From positions 1 to 63,952 of the forward strand of contig CYKH01001973.1 in NCBI GenBank assembly GCA_001460835.1: a stretch of DNA of 63,952 nucleotides. The letters are read 5' to 3'. Position 1 is the first letter of the stretch, and each line of letters starts with the position of its first letter. Positions 29,201-38,254 of this stretch are shown here, piece by piece. The translations under genes were made by a program, and so were the position numbers. Below the pieces are notes generated by a model. The model was not told where the DNA came from and did not search any database. It saw nothing but the letters and a program-made list of their open reading frames with translations. Source of the stretch: Bodo saltans (Eukaryota; Euglenozoa; Kinetoplastea; Eubodonida; Bodonidae).

Positions 29201-30558
29201 AACAACAACAACAACAATTTCAGCACCATCATCAGCAACAACCATCCACTCACTACCACCACCACCACAACAACAACAGCAGCAGCAGCAACCACGCAAT
29301 GTCGAAGCACCACTCCACCTCTCATACTGGAGATGCCACTCACCACTCCTACTCCTCCTCGTATCACCACCACCAGGGAGGCAGTTCACAACAACAACAA
29401 CACCATGGAAAGTTCGCTTCCACATCTGCATCATCTTCTTCCCAGCAAACGCATCATCACTCGCGCTCCACCAGCAATAGCAACAACTACCAGCAACAGC
29501 AGCAGCAACCAACAGCATGGGATCTCCCTCCCGTGCATCAGTACAGCAGCAACAACAGCCAATCATCGTTTCACACTGGAGCGCACCATCATCATCATCA
29601 TCAGTACAGTGGCCCTTCTCATCGACATCATCACATCGCTTCCACACCTTCCAGCAAGTTGTGGCCAGGTAGGATGGAGGATGCACAACAGCAACAGCAG
29701 CAGCCTCTTCCTTCTACAGAAGCGACTGGGTACTCGCGGCCATCACTGCCTACAACTACTACAGCTGCTGCTGCTAGCAACACAACTTCAGCTGCAGTGC
29801 CCACATATCGCTTTCCATCCCACCTTCAAGGCCTCCCACAACGTGGTGGTGGTGGTGGTGGTTCTTCTGGAAGTAATTGGGCATCTCACAGCAGCGGTCA
29901 GCAACTGACGGCCTCACATCGCTCAGCTGGTGGTGGGGGTGCTGCTACTGCTTCGTGGAACTCCTCTTTGCCATATCAAACACCGCCAGCTGGAGGAGCT
30001 GGAAATGACGCGATCCCGCCTCCACCACCGCTTCCCCATCATCATCATCATCATCATCATGACCCCAACGGCACAGTGCCCCCACCGATGTTCGCCTCTG
30101 CTCTGGCGTTTCAAACCCACATGAACGCGCACCATCAACACCATCACCACCACCATCATCACGTGCCCCTTTCCTCTGCTGCTGCCACAGTGTCTTCTTC
30201 TTCTGAGGCTAGTGCTGCTGCTGTGGCACGAAGCGGAGGCGAGCAGCGAGCGCAAGCGTCCACCACATCTAGCAATGCACAAGCAATTGAGGTCATTGAT
30301 AGGTTGACTACTTCGCCTGCGGAACACGTCAAGACAAAACAACCATTGCAACCTTCAAGTGGTCGTGCTACCACCGCTGCAACCGCCAAGCCTGCTCGAG
30401 AAAAAGGCACTACGCGGAGTGGCGGCAATCGAGCGACTCGCGGGAGAGCGCATGATGAGACGCATTCTACCGCCAGTGGTGGAGGACGGCACTCGTCGAT
30501 TACGATACCTCTCCCGCCGCCGCTGAACAGTGACAGGTTCCCGGCGTTGCCTTCTTGA
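26233..30558 (+). CDS. Non-canonical poly(A)-polymerase-like nucleotidyltransferase with giant low-complexity tail
   Basis: The product is 1441 residues. The catalytic core lies at about 350-700: helix plus GS (394-395), DGDID with Asp406 and Asp408, and a third Asp at about 507 (LSMDFTVDQTGG), the metal-binding triad of DNA polymerase beta-type nucleotidyltransferases. The following VDRRLGHRHLFKRTLLLLKAW and GGYLGTYALTIM match the PAP/OAS1 substrate-binding domain best known to me from plant nucleotidyltransferase-like proteins. The substrate-binding domain is interrupted by Ser/Thr-rich insertions. The N-terminal ~230 residues and the C-terminal ~460 (poly-Gln, poly-His, Gly/Ser) are low complexity. 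Probable role: 3' nucleotide addition to RNA; specificity unknown. It is about three times the size of a minimal family member. Confidence 0.85.
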   Translation: MSKSSNLPATPVKQQSPPPPGSITKKSTISTKQQQSRGPHATSSTSASVALAGIPLHQVDITTSTNGGGGHHHHRHHSPPPPTTTPHNVANMSPSSSATAEWVMSQGPVMVAVDASVTALDAVSSKQNAAVSSSSGAGMTGASTLPDIVSRHASFDLATLAGANTEVYFDAVEEAVSHSPLASHDGSNSRERPYDAAGGAAAAMESMTPDGGGGARGLDVKRKHLSFSGAGATTVKSPSSQGPPVGTVLQCREEEEGSTQSGSAAGDVEAEGTSGVGGGAVLHTEVETLSFACSEEIDLASSANNRRKFVQMQRKHQEAKRAAQLSREAVQYISTTAAGKSISKTIDEEMVNPLIPNPTMLIHRHNILEHVCFHVTQALRFTGINAHIAFFVFGSVHLRTVLPDGDIDVTMVLMDPAKDGTCGYSIHDATLPHHNFADAASDGNNLTPSAPLTSPTTQATGYSPAADVLPSVRDYLLSMPTTGIFVDSLVFAEVRVLKLMADGLSMDFTVDQTGGTSTVCFLHQVDRRLGHRHLFKRTLLLLKAWANYEARVLSGQGGYLGTYALTIMLMGVMNAVLSEHSYQQHSKQSATDETSASSKTKRERTKRKPLPAVELTELCPLSLALRFFAYYATFDFETNCATIYGAMPISALQRASDGIAATSAASTVTCDLSECEERTGGSTHCCGGSSTGHDAVTWHQDSNELLISETFVAECAAMFGRGSADPAATTTPSASPLVTPESQAAINAFPSLSGTTTTTAADQKRKQRGDGESTASSHSTDKPQSCSSRYHPRSAYLPQFSAHLLSLAGGGVFPVRSMNIMDPLRPSSNLSRGVSRAHVFRIQAAMLHALHKGSGLLQSLAHVLVSEPSAPSASSSTSQSTSALGRPIGTNPALLAAEEAIIRSQFVAQWFPSTVNIIAAFQLRQLTEPSYLANSMQELSEQIFGGVSKCNECGVPSTLCVTETYLRKPELVAIPPVSIPEHQHHSQQQQQQQQQFQHHHQQQPSTHYHHHHNNNSSSSNHAMSKHHSTSHTGDATHHSYSSSYHHHQGGSSQQQQHHGKFASTSASSSSQQTHHHSRSTSNSNNYQQQQQQPTAWDLPPVHQYSSNNSQSSFHTGAHHHHHHQYSGPSHRHHHIASTPSSKLWPGRMEDAQQQQQQPLPSTEATGYSRPSLPTTTTAAAASNTTSAAVPTYRFPSHLQGLPQRGGGGGGSSGSNWASHSSGQQLTASHRSAGGGGAATASWNSSLPYQTPPAGGAGNDAIPPPPPLPHHHHHHHHDPNGTVPPPMFASALAFQTHMNAHHQHHHHHHHHVPLSSAAATVSSSSEASAAAVARSGGEQRAQASTTSSNAQAIEVIDRLTTSPAEHVKTKQPLQPSSGRATTAATAKPAREKGTTRSGGNRATRGRAHDETHSTASGGGRHSSITIPLPPPLNSDRFPALPS
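29180..30165 (+). repeat. Gln/His codon-rich microsatellite zone
   Basis: Includes nine consecutive Gln codons at 29191-29217, eight CAT units at 30037-30060 and several CAC/CAT clusters (about 29581-29604, 30121-30165). These are in frame with the nucleotidyltransferase gene and create long spurious frames on both strands. Confidence 0.9.
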
Positions 30559-31056
30559 ACTGAGAATGGAAACGAATTATCAAGTGCATTGCTGTGTGAG
30601 GAATTTCGTTCCACAAACAAAAATCTATCTGAGCCAAGTTACTGTGTGGATAGTTGTTAGTGGCGAGGGTGGTGAAGCGTTCAACCAAATGAATAATGAG
30701 CTGCAGACACACACAATATGTTGTGACACTGACCAACGAAAAAAAGAGAAAAACTTTTCGAGTATGAGCAAGTCCAAATATTGGATGTAAACCTTTGTTT
30801 TCTGACCCCTCGCTGCTCTCGCAAGGAAAGGCCAAGAAAAGCGCAGACAAAATGCTCGGCTGGAAAACAGGCTGCGATAATGAAATTGCACCGGACGCCA
30901 CTGCCTGTGCATTGCAGGAGGACTGGAGTAGATAATTTTTCTTTTGTTCCTTGAAGAACATCCCGTTACACTTTTCGCTTTTTGATCAAGGATCCTCTGT
31001 CTGAATGGTGCGTTGTCTGTCTGTCTTCAAAAGAAAGAAGCGCGCAACATTTAAAA
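30559..31056 (+). other. Intergenic region before the dynein-2 intermediate chain gene
   Basis: Non-coding. A T-rich tract at about 30935-30985 and TCTGTCTGTCTTCAAAAG ending near 31032 are acceptor candidates. The latter would leave ATG 31057 as the first start and remove a short upstream frame that begins at ATG 31005. Confidence 0.5.
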
Positions 31057-33725
31057 ATGCCTGAGCGCCGTGAGACTGACGAAGAGCGTGCAAGGAGCGC
31101 CGCGAGCGTGAGGCCGAAACCCCGGCACAACGAGAGGAGCGAAAGGCTCGTGAAGCGGAGCGTGACCGTCGGCGCGAAGGTGGTGGTCGCGAAACCGATG
31201 AACAGCGTGCCGCGCGCAAAGAAAAGGAACGCCGCGAGCGCGATGCCGAAACCCCGGCGCAACGAGAGGAACGGAAGGCCCGTGAAGCGGAGCGTGACCG
31301 TCAGCGGGAAGGTGGTCGCGAAACCGACGATCAGCGCGCCGCGCGCAAAGAAAAGGAGCGCCGTGAGCGCGAGGCCGAAACCCCGGCGCAACGAGAGGAA
31401 CGGAAGGCCCGTGAAGCGGAGCGTGACCGTCGGCGCGAAGGTGGTGGTCGCGAAACCGATGAGCAGCGTGCCGCGCGCAAAGAAAAGGAACGCCGCGAGC
31501 GCGTTGCCGAAACCCCGGCGCAACGAGAGGAACGGAAGGCCCGTGAAGCGGAGCGTGACCGTCAGCCACCCCCACTTGCGAGGTCAGAGCCGGTCGTCCA
31601 GGGTAGAAACCCGAACCTCCAGCCCGTCCAGCCCTCGTCAGGCGAACCTGAAGAATACGATGATGACTTCGAAGACGCATTTGAGCCTGAGAAGTTGGTC
31701 ATCGCCAACAAGGCAGTCCAGGAAGAGAACGCTGCGGCGAAGAGGCTCATGAATGCCGCCCCTGCTCCCTCAACATCATCTTCGTCCGGTGCTGCTGCGT
31801 CTGGTGGTGGTGGTGGGTCGCCAGCTCCCGATCGTGCTGGTGTCGTCGGCCAGAGTCGCTTTGGTGCGGACGACCTGCAACGACAAAAATACCGTCAGCA
31901 GTTCGAAAAGGACAAAGAACGAGGTGAGGCGTTGCGTCGCTTGGTGGTCTTCGATGAAGTCAGCATGGTGATCGCTGACATTCCACCCCTCTCTGAGTAC
32001 GACATGTACATTCGGAATTTTGGAGGTACTGGTAGAACCCAGAGCGGCGTCCAGGCGCCTGCGTTGGAAGATAAAATTGACGTTGAGGTGCAAGCTGAAC
32101 GTGTGGCAAGCAAATCAAAGATGTCCCAGTGTCCCGAAGATTTGGGTCTTTTCCCAGAGAGAGCTGCTGCTGCACAAACAGCAACCACGGCAGACGACGG
32201 AGAAAGCGGTGCCCCTGGTGCCACTCGCAAGATTGCTGGGCCTACCGCTGTCGATGCGACGATGCTATCCTCGTTTCTCTCACGCGTCTTCCCTGTGATG
32301 CGCACGCTTCTCGATGAGTCGCACTTTGGTCACGGAGCAAACATCAAAAAGTCGACCATTCCTTTGTCGGACAGCTTCACGACGTTTGCAGCCAAGGAGA
32401 CCGCCGGGCGTCCAGTGCAACGCATTCTGTACAACCCAACTGCGTCCCAATACGTCCTCTGTCTGCACGGTGCTAAAGTTGGACATGCGAATGCCCCCGA
32501 GAAGCGCCTCCCTTCGGATCGGTCCGATGGTCTTGCTGTCGTCTGGAACATCAACGATCAAACCATGCCCGATAAACTCTTGACGCATTCCTGTTCTCTC
32601 AATGCAGCATGCTTCAGTCCTAGTCGACCTCATCTCGTGTACGGTGGCGGTAACGACGGTGCCGTGTGCATTTGGGATCTTCGAGAGACAGATTCCCTTC
32701 ACCACTCAGATGATAAGGTGTCGACCATTACCCTTCGAGCCCCGTCATTCACCACAGAATGGCAACATGAAAATCACAAAGCCCCGATTGTTCAAATGTG
32801 TGTCGCAGGCTACAATTCCATTCTTGGTAACCGACGAGATGAAAACGACCAGCTCGTCACCCTCGATCAAGATGGTAACGTTCACTTCTGGATGGTGAAC
32901 GATGGCACTGGGAATGGAGGTGGTAGCGCAGCAAACAGCGGAGGAGGAGCTTCTTCAGGAAAGCAAACGTCGTTATCTGATCAAGATCATGGCCAGTTGA
33001 TGGGGTCGATTGTTCGGTGCTTCCGTGCGGCGTCCTTGAGCGTAGGTCGCCCGCTCCCATCAAAGAGCTCCACAAGTTCGTCGTCTTCCCTAGGAGGCAG
33101 TTTGCTTTCGTACGAAAGCCCACAAAGCAGCAGCAACAACAACAAACTTGTCGGCAATGCGTTTGATTTTGATTTCTGCCCAGCAGATCCTTCGCGCTTC
33201 GTCGTAGCGGCTGGAGCGTCGCTCCACCACCTTAGCCGTTTCAGCAGTATTGCTGCCCCATCGTCCTACGGCCCACATTCGCAATTTTTTGGCGACGCTG
33301 CTAGTGCTCCGTCTGCATGCAGCTTCAGCACTCTAGACAGTCGCATCCTGATCGGTGGTTACAGCGACGGTTCTGTTCGAGTTTACCTCCGAGACGAAGC
33401 GTTACCGCAATTATCGATTCCGATTTCCTTCACACCGATTCGCCAAGTGCAAACAAGCAACACTATCAAGCTTATCACGTTCGCACTCGATGAGAATGGT
33501 GTGTTTTACATTCTTGATCACGGCATCGATGAGAAGGAAGTCCCTGTGGTGCAATGCAGTGCAGGTACTCCACAAACGGGAAAATGTACAGCGTTTTCGA
33601 CTCCACTGGAGGACAAGGGAAGCAGCCAGCTCGCATTCGGATTTGAGGACGGCTCATTTCAGCTTCACACACTCAACAACAAGTGGTTGGCCCCACCGAA
33701 CACTCGTTCAGAAAGGTGGTTGTAA
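31057..33725 (+). CDS. DYNC2I1: WDR60-type dynein-2 intermediate chain, N-terminal frameshift
   Basis: Two frames are joined. ATG 31057 gives MPERRETDEERA, then the homologous frame continues as KERRERE from 31092 and stays open to TAA 33723-33725. In that second frame a stop lies at 31077-31079 and the first ATG is only at 31749, although coding character runs back to 31092. The N-terminus is an Arg/Glu-rich repeat, followed by the acidic EEYDDDFEDAFEPEK typical of WDR60, then a WD40 region (NDGAVCIWDL, LDQDGNVHFW, GYSDGSVRVY, FGFEDGSFQLH). WDR60 is an intermediate chain of cytoplasmic dynein-2, which drives retrograde intraflagellar transport. The break looks like 13 bases missing from the first repeat unit: a repeat-assembly fault or a real mutation. 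Confidence 0.8.
31092..31565. repeat. About 3.6 tandem copies of a 132-bp coding repeat
   Basis: Unit starts at 31092, 31224, 31353 and 31485, so periods are 132, 129 and 132 bases (44, 43 and 44 codons). The one shorter unit lacks a single GGT codon. Each unit encodes a version of KERRERE-AETPAQREERKAREAERDR-REGGGRETDEQRAARKE. A partial, 13-base-shorter unit precedes the first at 31070-31091. Confidence 0.95.
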
Positions 33726-34025
33726 GAGCACAACAATGGAATGCGTCGTAGCCTGAGAAAGACGGATGCCTTCAATCATCATACGTGTATGACGAAGTAG
33801 AGATACAAAAAATATAGCTTTTTTTGTGTATGTGCGACGCACAACACATGAAATGAAAAGAAACGATATCTTTCCTGCAAGCAACGATAGAAATTTCTTT
33901 TCCTACTACAACGGCAGTTTCTGCGTCGCATGACGTGACGTTCTCTCTCTCTCTCTATCCGAAATCGATTTTCTTCGTCTTTCTTTTGCACGCAAACATA
34001 GTCAAAGGGAAGGTGTAAGTTTCTG
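33726..34025 (+). other. Intergenic region with CT-rich acceptor tract
   Basis: Non-coding. A (TC)7-like run at 33942-33957 and TTTTCTTCGTCTTTCTTTTG (33969-33988) precede AG at 34000-34001, 25 bases before ATG 34026. Confidence 0.6.
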
Positions 34026-35030
34026 ATGCTTTGCAGGACACTACCTCGCGTCTGTCAGCAAGCCGCTGCAGCAGCAGCAGCTGCAACGAGTGGCATACCT
34101 CATTCGGCATTTGCAACAGATGCGGAGCGAAACGCCGCTGCTGCTGCGTCAAGCAGCACCGGCCACGCACCAGTCTTTCCGCCTTTTGAGTACAAAATGA
34201 GGGCGCGATATTCACCCCTGTTTGCGTCGCGCAACCTCTCTGACTTCATGTTCTCCAAAGGAGATCAAATCATGTCCGTCGCCTGTACGTACACCCACGA
34301 GCCCTCTCAAGTTCAAGTGACTCTCATTCCTCTTGTTCACTATGCGCATCCTCAGTTCTTCCAGCAAGTGGACAGCTTGTGCTGCCAACATGACTCAGTC
34401 CTCATGGAAGGCCGTGTTCCGAACACAGGCGCACCTCACAGCACGTTAGTGCCTCCTCGATCGTATGAGGAACGTGTTCGGCCTATTGACGAGGAAGATT
34501 CAGAGGGTTGGGAGCCTCATGACGCTCAGAGGTACTGGCAGCCATTCTCGTGGGGTGTCAAGGGGAGCCCGAAGTTTACCGTTATCCATGCAGCAGACCG
34601 ATACGACTATGAACGGTTGCCGTGGTGGGCGTCATTGCGGTTTAACATTCCGCTGGTTGGCTCCTACGCGCGTGAGAAGCATTGCATGGATATGATTTCT
34701 CCACTGGTTGGAAATGGTTACAAGTCGTTTGCGGTGCCGTGGGGTGCCGCTCACGCACCAATCTTCCACGATATGCTCACAGATCACGGGTTTGAACAGA
34801 CAAGCATGTGTACGTTAATAGTTTGGTCAAAGATCGATGGAGATCGAAGTTCTGCCGAGTGGACTCGGATGGATACGAAGCTGCGATTCTTGGGAATGCG
34901 CACAGCAATACTACAAACATTCGCGTTGATTGCAGTGTTGATTGTAGCGTCACCCCATCTCATTGGATTTACGTCTCAGACTGAGGAGGATGAGTCAAAC
35001 GCGTACACCAGGAGACAAAGGAATGGTTGA
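34026..35030 (+). CDS. TraB-like protein with mitochondrial presequence and C-terminal anchor
   Basis: The product is 334 residues. The start MLCRTLPRVCQQAAAAAAAA is Ala/Arg-rich and lacks acidic residues, like a mitochondrial presequence. The core has VTLIPLVHYAHPQFFQQVD and DSVLMEGRVP, resembling the GxxHxxH/E strand-helix start of the TraB/PrgY/GumN superfamily, and later FAVPWGAAHAPIFHDML, resembling its conserved GAxHxPG motif. A hydrophobic helix at about 293-315 (TAILQTFALIAVLIVASPHL) would anchor it, leaving a short charged tail. Members of this superfamily include membrane peptidase-like proteins; eukaryotic TRABD proteins reach the mitochondrial outer membrane. The function here is not established. 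Confidence 0.7.
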   Translation: MLCRTLPRVCQQAAAAAAAATSGIPHSAFATDAERNAAAAASSSTGHAPVFPPFEYKMRARYSPLFASRNLSDFMFSKGDQIMSVACTYTHEPSQVQVTLIPLVHYAHPQFFQQVDSLCCQHDSVLMEGRVPNTGAPHSTLVPPRSYEERVRPIDEEDSEGWEPHDAQRYWQPFSWGVKGSPKFTVIHAADRYDYERLPWWASLRFNIPLVGSYAREKHCMDMISPLVGNGYKSFAVPWGAAHAPIFHDMLTDHGFEQTSMCTLIVWSKIDGDRSSAEWTRMDTKLRFLGMRTAILQTFALIAVLIVASPHLIGFTSQTEEDESNAYTRRQRNG

Positions 35031-35208
35031 CCATATGGGGTGATGCCTATGGAACGTTGTTTCCTTTCTTAACGTTTTCGTTTTATCAAATTTACAGGGG
35101 AAACTTCAGTGTAGATTTATGTGTTTGTTTGTTTCTACGACATGATAAACAGGAGTAGAAAGTTCCCCTTGCTCTGCCCTCTCCTTCGCCCTTGCACAAT
35201 TTCTCCAT

Positions 35209-37272
35209 ATGGTGTCCTCAGCAGAACTCTACGGCGGTGGTGCCGTTATGGCAGCACCACATCCTCTTGAGCTCCGTCGCACCCATCACGCCAAGTCATC
35301 GTCGACGATTATCAACATCGACGATGACACCGTACAAAGAACCTTTCCAACGGTTGCGGTTGAGGGCGGTGAAGGGATATTGGTGAGCCCTAGAATTAGC
35401 AGCGCCGCGCGAAAGCGGAAGGAAGTTCTCAGCAAGAAGCAACATGCCTCTTCTGAAAAGTCTACTAGCAGCAATAAGGTAGCCGCAGCACAACTGTCGT
35501 CTGCCAGATCCTCAAGGCACAGTCAGCAACAAAATCATTCCGCACCTCGTAGTGGCAGAGGCGTTCACTCAGTAGACTCCTTTGATCCAGCAGATATGTC
35601 AGACGCAACGTCGCTGACGAATTCCTCCGTACCTGCATCGTCCATCTCCGTCTCCTACGCGGAGGCACTCATGAATGGCGTCGCGTTGGAGGAAGACGGC
35701 GTTGAGGTCGAAGAGGAGGAGGAACACAACGACAATGCGTACCTGTACTGCGAAGATGAAGTAGAATCTCTCTGCCGCCAGAATCATGACGATGAAGAGG
35801 AGCAAGACAATGGAGCAAGTCAGCCAGCATTAGAGGGTGGGACTCGTCGGCAGTTTGAGAGTGAGGAGGTTACCCACGAGGAAGAAGAAGTTGTCGATGA
35901 TGGGCCACATCGTTTGTCGTTTGATGAAGAAGGCTCCAGCACGCAGCGACTTCGCCAACTTCGGCAACTGCCAGGCGGCTCATCCAGCCAGCCATACGAA
36001 GATATTCCAGAAGAGCTTGTCGCAGGTCAGTTTCAATCACCGCGGGATGCCAATAGCTTTATCTTCAACTTCCTTCAAAGAAAAAGTCGAGAAGATGAGG
36101 AAGAATCTCAGGAGCAGCATCACAAACAAGAATTGCAGGAAATCGCACAGCACTTCAGCTTGATTCAAGAAGCAGACCTGCATCGCCTCGTCGATGAACG
36201 GGAGCACGAAGAGCTGCTTCACCCGGAAGACGGTGGTGATGCCCTCGTTGGCTACGATGATGCCAATGACGACCCTTGCCTATCTTCTGTGTGCTCTTCA
36301 CCAGACCTCGACCGTGAGCATTTTCATCCTCGCTTGGAGTTCCAGTCCGCATCAGCAGGTGTAGCCCCAGTGCGAGAGCCTGACTATGACCCAATGGACG
36401 AAATTCGCATGCTGCTTGCGTACACCACCTCGGACGGAGAACTCTTGGAACATCCATACGTCGACATGGATCGTCAACGTGCGATGATAGCACACGAGCG
36501 TAGCGATGCGCATCAAGATTTCTGTTCGAAGCATTATCAGCAGCAGCAGGTCTCGATGCTCGATCGAACGACGATGATTCGTACGTTGCTGTTCGAGGCC
36601 CACCGGCACCAGTCGACTCGGAGGAAAGCTGCAGCAGCTGTCATCGCTGCCGCTTCTGTTGATCAAGAGGATGATCAAAGTGCGAAACAGGACTTTATGG
36701 TGTCATCAGCAGCCTCCCACCGTCGTCCTTTTATCCTTCACCAGCGAGGGTGGCAAGCAGTTGCCAACGACGTTGAGCGCACCATCACCATGGAGGGCCC
36801 AATGTCTGCGCAACGGAAGTTATCCTGCATGTGTATTTTCAATCCAAACCGCATAGATCCCCCAGTCATGGAGAATGTCGATGATGAACGATTTAGACGT
36901 ATGGAGCGACAAGAAGGCATTCTACGCCACATCTACTGTCGCCTCGACAACCACCTGTTTGCGGACGACATACGTGAGGGTGTCTCAACTCCACACCCAT
37001 TTGCATCGTCAACGCCAAACGACCGCAACGACAACGACAACACGGACTGGGGATCTGCCCAACGCGACGATGGTGGCTTCCATCCCGGATACACTGGTGC
37101 GGATGACGACGACGATGACGATGATGATGGGGAGGAGAGCAACGAGGACAACACGAGCAGTGACTCAGACTCTGAGGGTCGCGCATCGTGGTTTACGTAC
37201 GAAGCCCCGATCTCAATTCCGTTGCCAAGCTACGCGTCAACAGCAGATCGGAGCCAGCGGGAATCGATGTAG
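35209..37272 (+). CDS. Acidic, largely disordered protein, unknown
   Basis: The product is 687 residues, starting at the ATG in CATATGGTGTCC just after a pyrimidine-rich tract (35163-35205). It is dominated by Glu, Asp, Ser, Gln and His, with acidic runs (VEVEEEEEHNDN, ADDDDDDDDDGEES). Islands that look folded are at about 395-450 (MDEIRMLLAYTTSDGELLEHP) and 540-590 (RKLSCMCIFNPNRIDPPVME). No domain is recognised. The overall acidity suggests a scaffold, chaperone-like or nucleic-acid-associated protein, which is only a guess. Coding is supported by frame length and position in the array. Confidence 0.65.
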   Translation: MVSSAELYGGGAVMAAPHPLELRRTHHAKSSSTIINIDDDTVQRTFPTVAVEGGEGILVSPRISSAARKRKEVLSKKQHASSEKSTSSNKVAAAQLSSARSSRHSQQQNHSAPRSGRGVHSVDSFDPADMSDATSLTNSSVPASSISVSYAEALMNGVALEEDGVEVEEEEEHNDNAYLYCEDEVESLCRQNHDDEEEQDNGASQPALEGGTRRQFESEEVTHEEEEVVDDGPHRLSFDEEGSSTQRLRQLRQLPGGSSSQPYEDIPEELVAGQFQSPRDANSFIFNFLQRKSREDEEESQEQHHKQELQEIAQHFSLIQEADLHRLVDEREHEELLHPEDGGDALVGYDDANDDPCLSSVCSSPDLDREHFHPRLEFQSASAGVAPVREPDYDPMDEIRMLLAYTTSDGELLEHPYVDMDRQRAMIAHERSDAHQDFCSKHYQQQQVSMLDRTTMIRTLLFEAHRHQSTRRKAAAAVIAAASVDQEDDQSAKQDFMVSSAASHRRPFILHQRGWQAVANDVERTITMEGPMSAQRKLSCMCIFNPNRIDPPVMENVDDERFRRMERQEGILRHIYCRLDNHLFADDIREGVSTPHPFASSTPNDRNDNDNTDWGSAQRDDGGFHPGYTGADDDDDDDDDGEESNEDNTSSDSDSEGRASWFTYEAPISIPLPSYASTADRSQRESM

Positions 37273-38254
37273 AACCTCCCCTTTCCAATTACAACTTGTT
37301 ACAGCTTCACATTTCCTCCCTCTGATTTTATCTTTACAAAAGGAACCCACTCTCATTAGTTGGGAAGCGCAAGAAATGCAGCTTCGAAAAAAAATAATAA
37401 TCAAAGAATGAAAGAGCACAAGACACTCCCCTCTTCACACAGTCCCCACCACATTCCTCTAAATCCCCTTTCCTCACAACGAACAACAGCGACGTGTGTG
37501 TGTTTACGTCACTAACCTGACGTTGCTTGGGAAAAGGGGGTGACACAGAGACCACCGTTGCGCCTTCGTTCGCAATCGCAGGCGCATTGTTGGATTTATT
37601 TATTTATTTTTTATCTTTTTTTTGTTGCATGGTCTCTGCAGTGTTCATGAACAACAGTTTTTTTAAAAAAAATCATCCAAACAAATACACAAACCCAAAA
37701 AAAAAAGTGAAGCAACAAAGAACCGTGGGATCTCATCATACAGCAAGCCAAGAGGACACATTGTCCCTTTTTTTTTTTGACCCAAACAAATGCGTCCCAC
37801 CACAATCAAATCCAATCTTTGGTCGTGAGAGAGACGAAAACTGATTTGGGAAATGAAAATTACCAAATTCGTTTTTTCGTTGAGTTTTTTTTTTCTTCTA
37901 GCCAGACTCAATTTGCTTCTCGCGACTTTTATCAGAAAAGAACGAGAAACGATGTGAAACGCATGTCTGAATTTGGCGTAGAGACGAAGAACATCTAAAG
38001 GAAACGCATGAATCTAAGCGAGAAAGTATGAGTCAAGGGAAAAAAATGTATTTGAGAAGAAGGAACTTTGCTGTGTTGCTCAAAATGAAATTTTTGAAGG
38101 TGAAACTGAAGTTGACAAGAAGGTTGAATTAGTAAGAGGAGGTAGTGAATGCAAATTGCAATTTTTCCTTTGAAATTGGCGAAAACGCTCGTCGAAATCT
38201 CTTTGTCGTCGAATGTATGTTGTGTTTATTTCTTGTGAGATTGCAAACAAAGCA
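37273..38254 (+). other. Intergenic region rich in A and T homopolymers
   Basis: No gene is supported in 982 bases. Homopolymer runs occur near 37601-37623 (T), 37651-37668 (T then A), 37698-37707 (A), 37769-37779 (T) and 37884-37895 (T). The acceptor for the complex I subunit gene is probably AG 38238-38239 after a T-rich tract. Confidence 0.55.
38199..38239 (+). promoter_or_regulatory. Predicted acceptor deciding the start at 38255
   Basis: The T-rich stretch ending TTTATTTCTTGTGAG places AG at 38238-38239. ATG 38213 lies upstream of it; ATG 38255 follows and begins a typical mitochondrial presequence. Confidence 0.55.

Noticed and set aside
28982-29686. 234-codon minus-strand frame with poly-Cys and poly-Val
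   Set aside because: An antisense reading of Gln/His codon repeats; composition is not protein-like.
29144-29908. 254-codon + frame of Asn/Thr/Pro runs
   Set aside because: An out-of-frame reading of CAA/CAC/CAT repeats inside the nucleotidyltransferase gene.
31051-31680. 209-codon minus-strand frame over the same repeat
   Set aside because: A repeat kept open on both strands because unit lengths are multiples of three; no independent support.
30982-31752. 256-codon + frame with Arg/Lys/Val repeats (KRSVTV, PRAKKRN)
   Set aside because: It is the wrong frame through the 132-bp repeat. The alternative frame runs on into the acidic and WD40 parts of WDR60; only the first ~12 codons from ATG 31057 are probably genuine.
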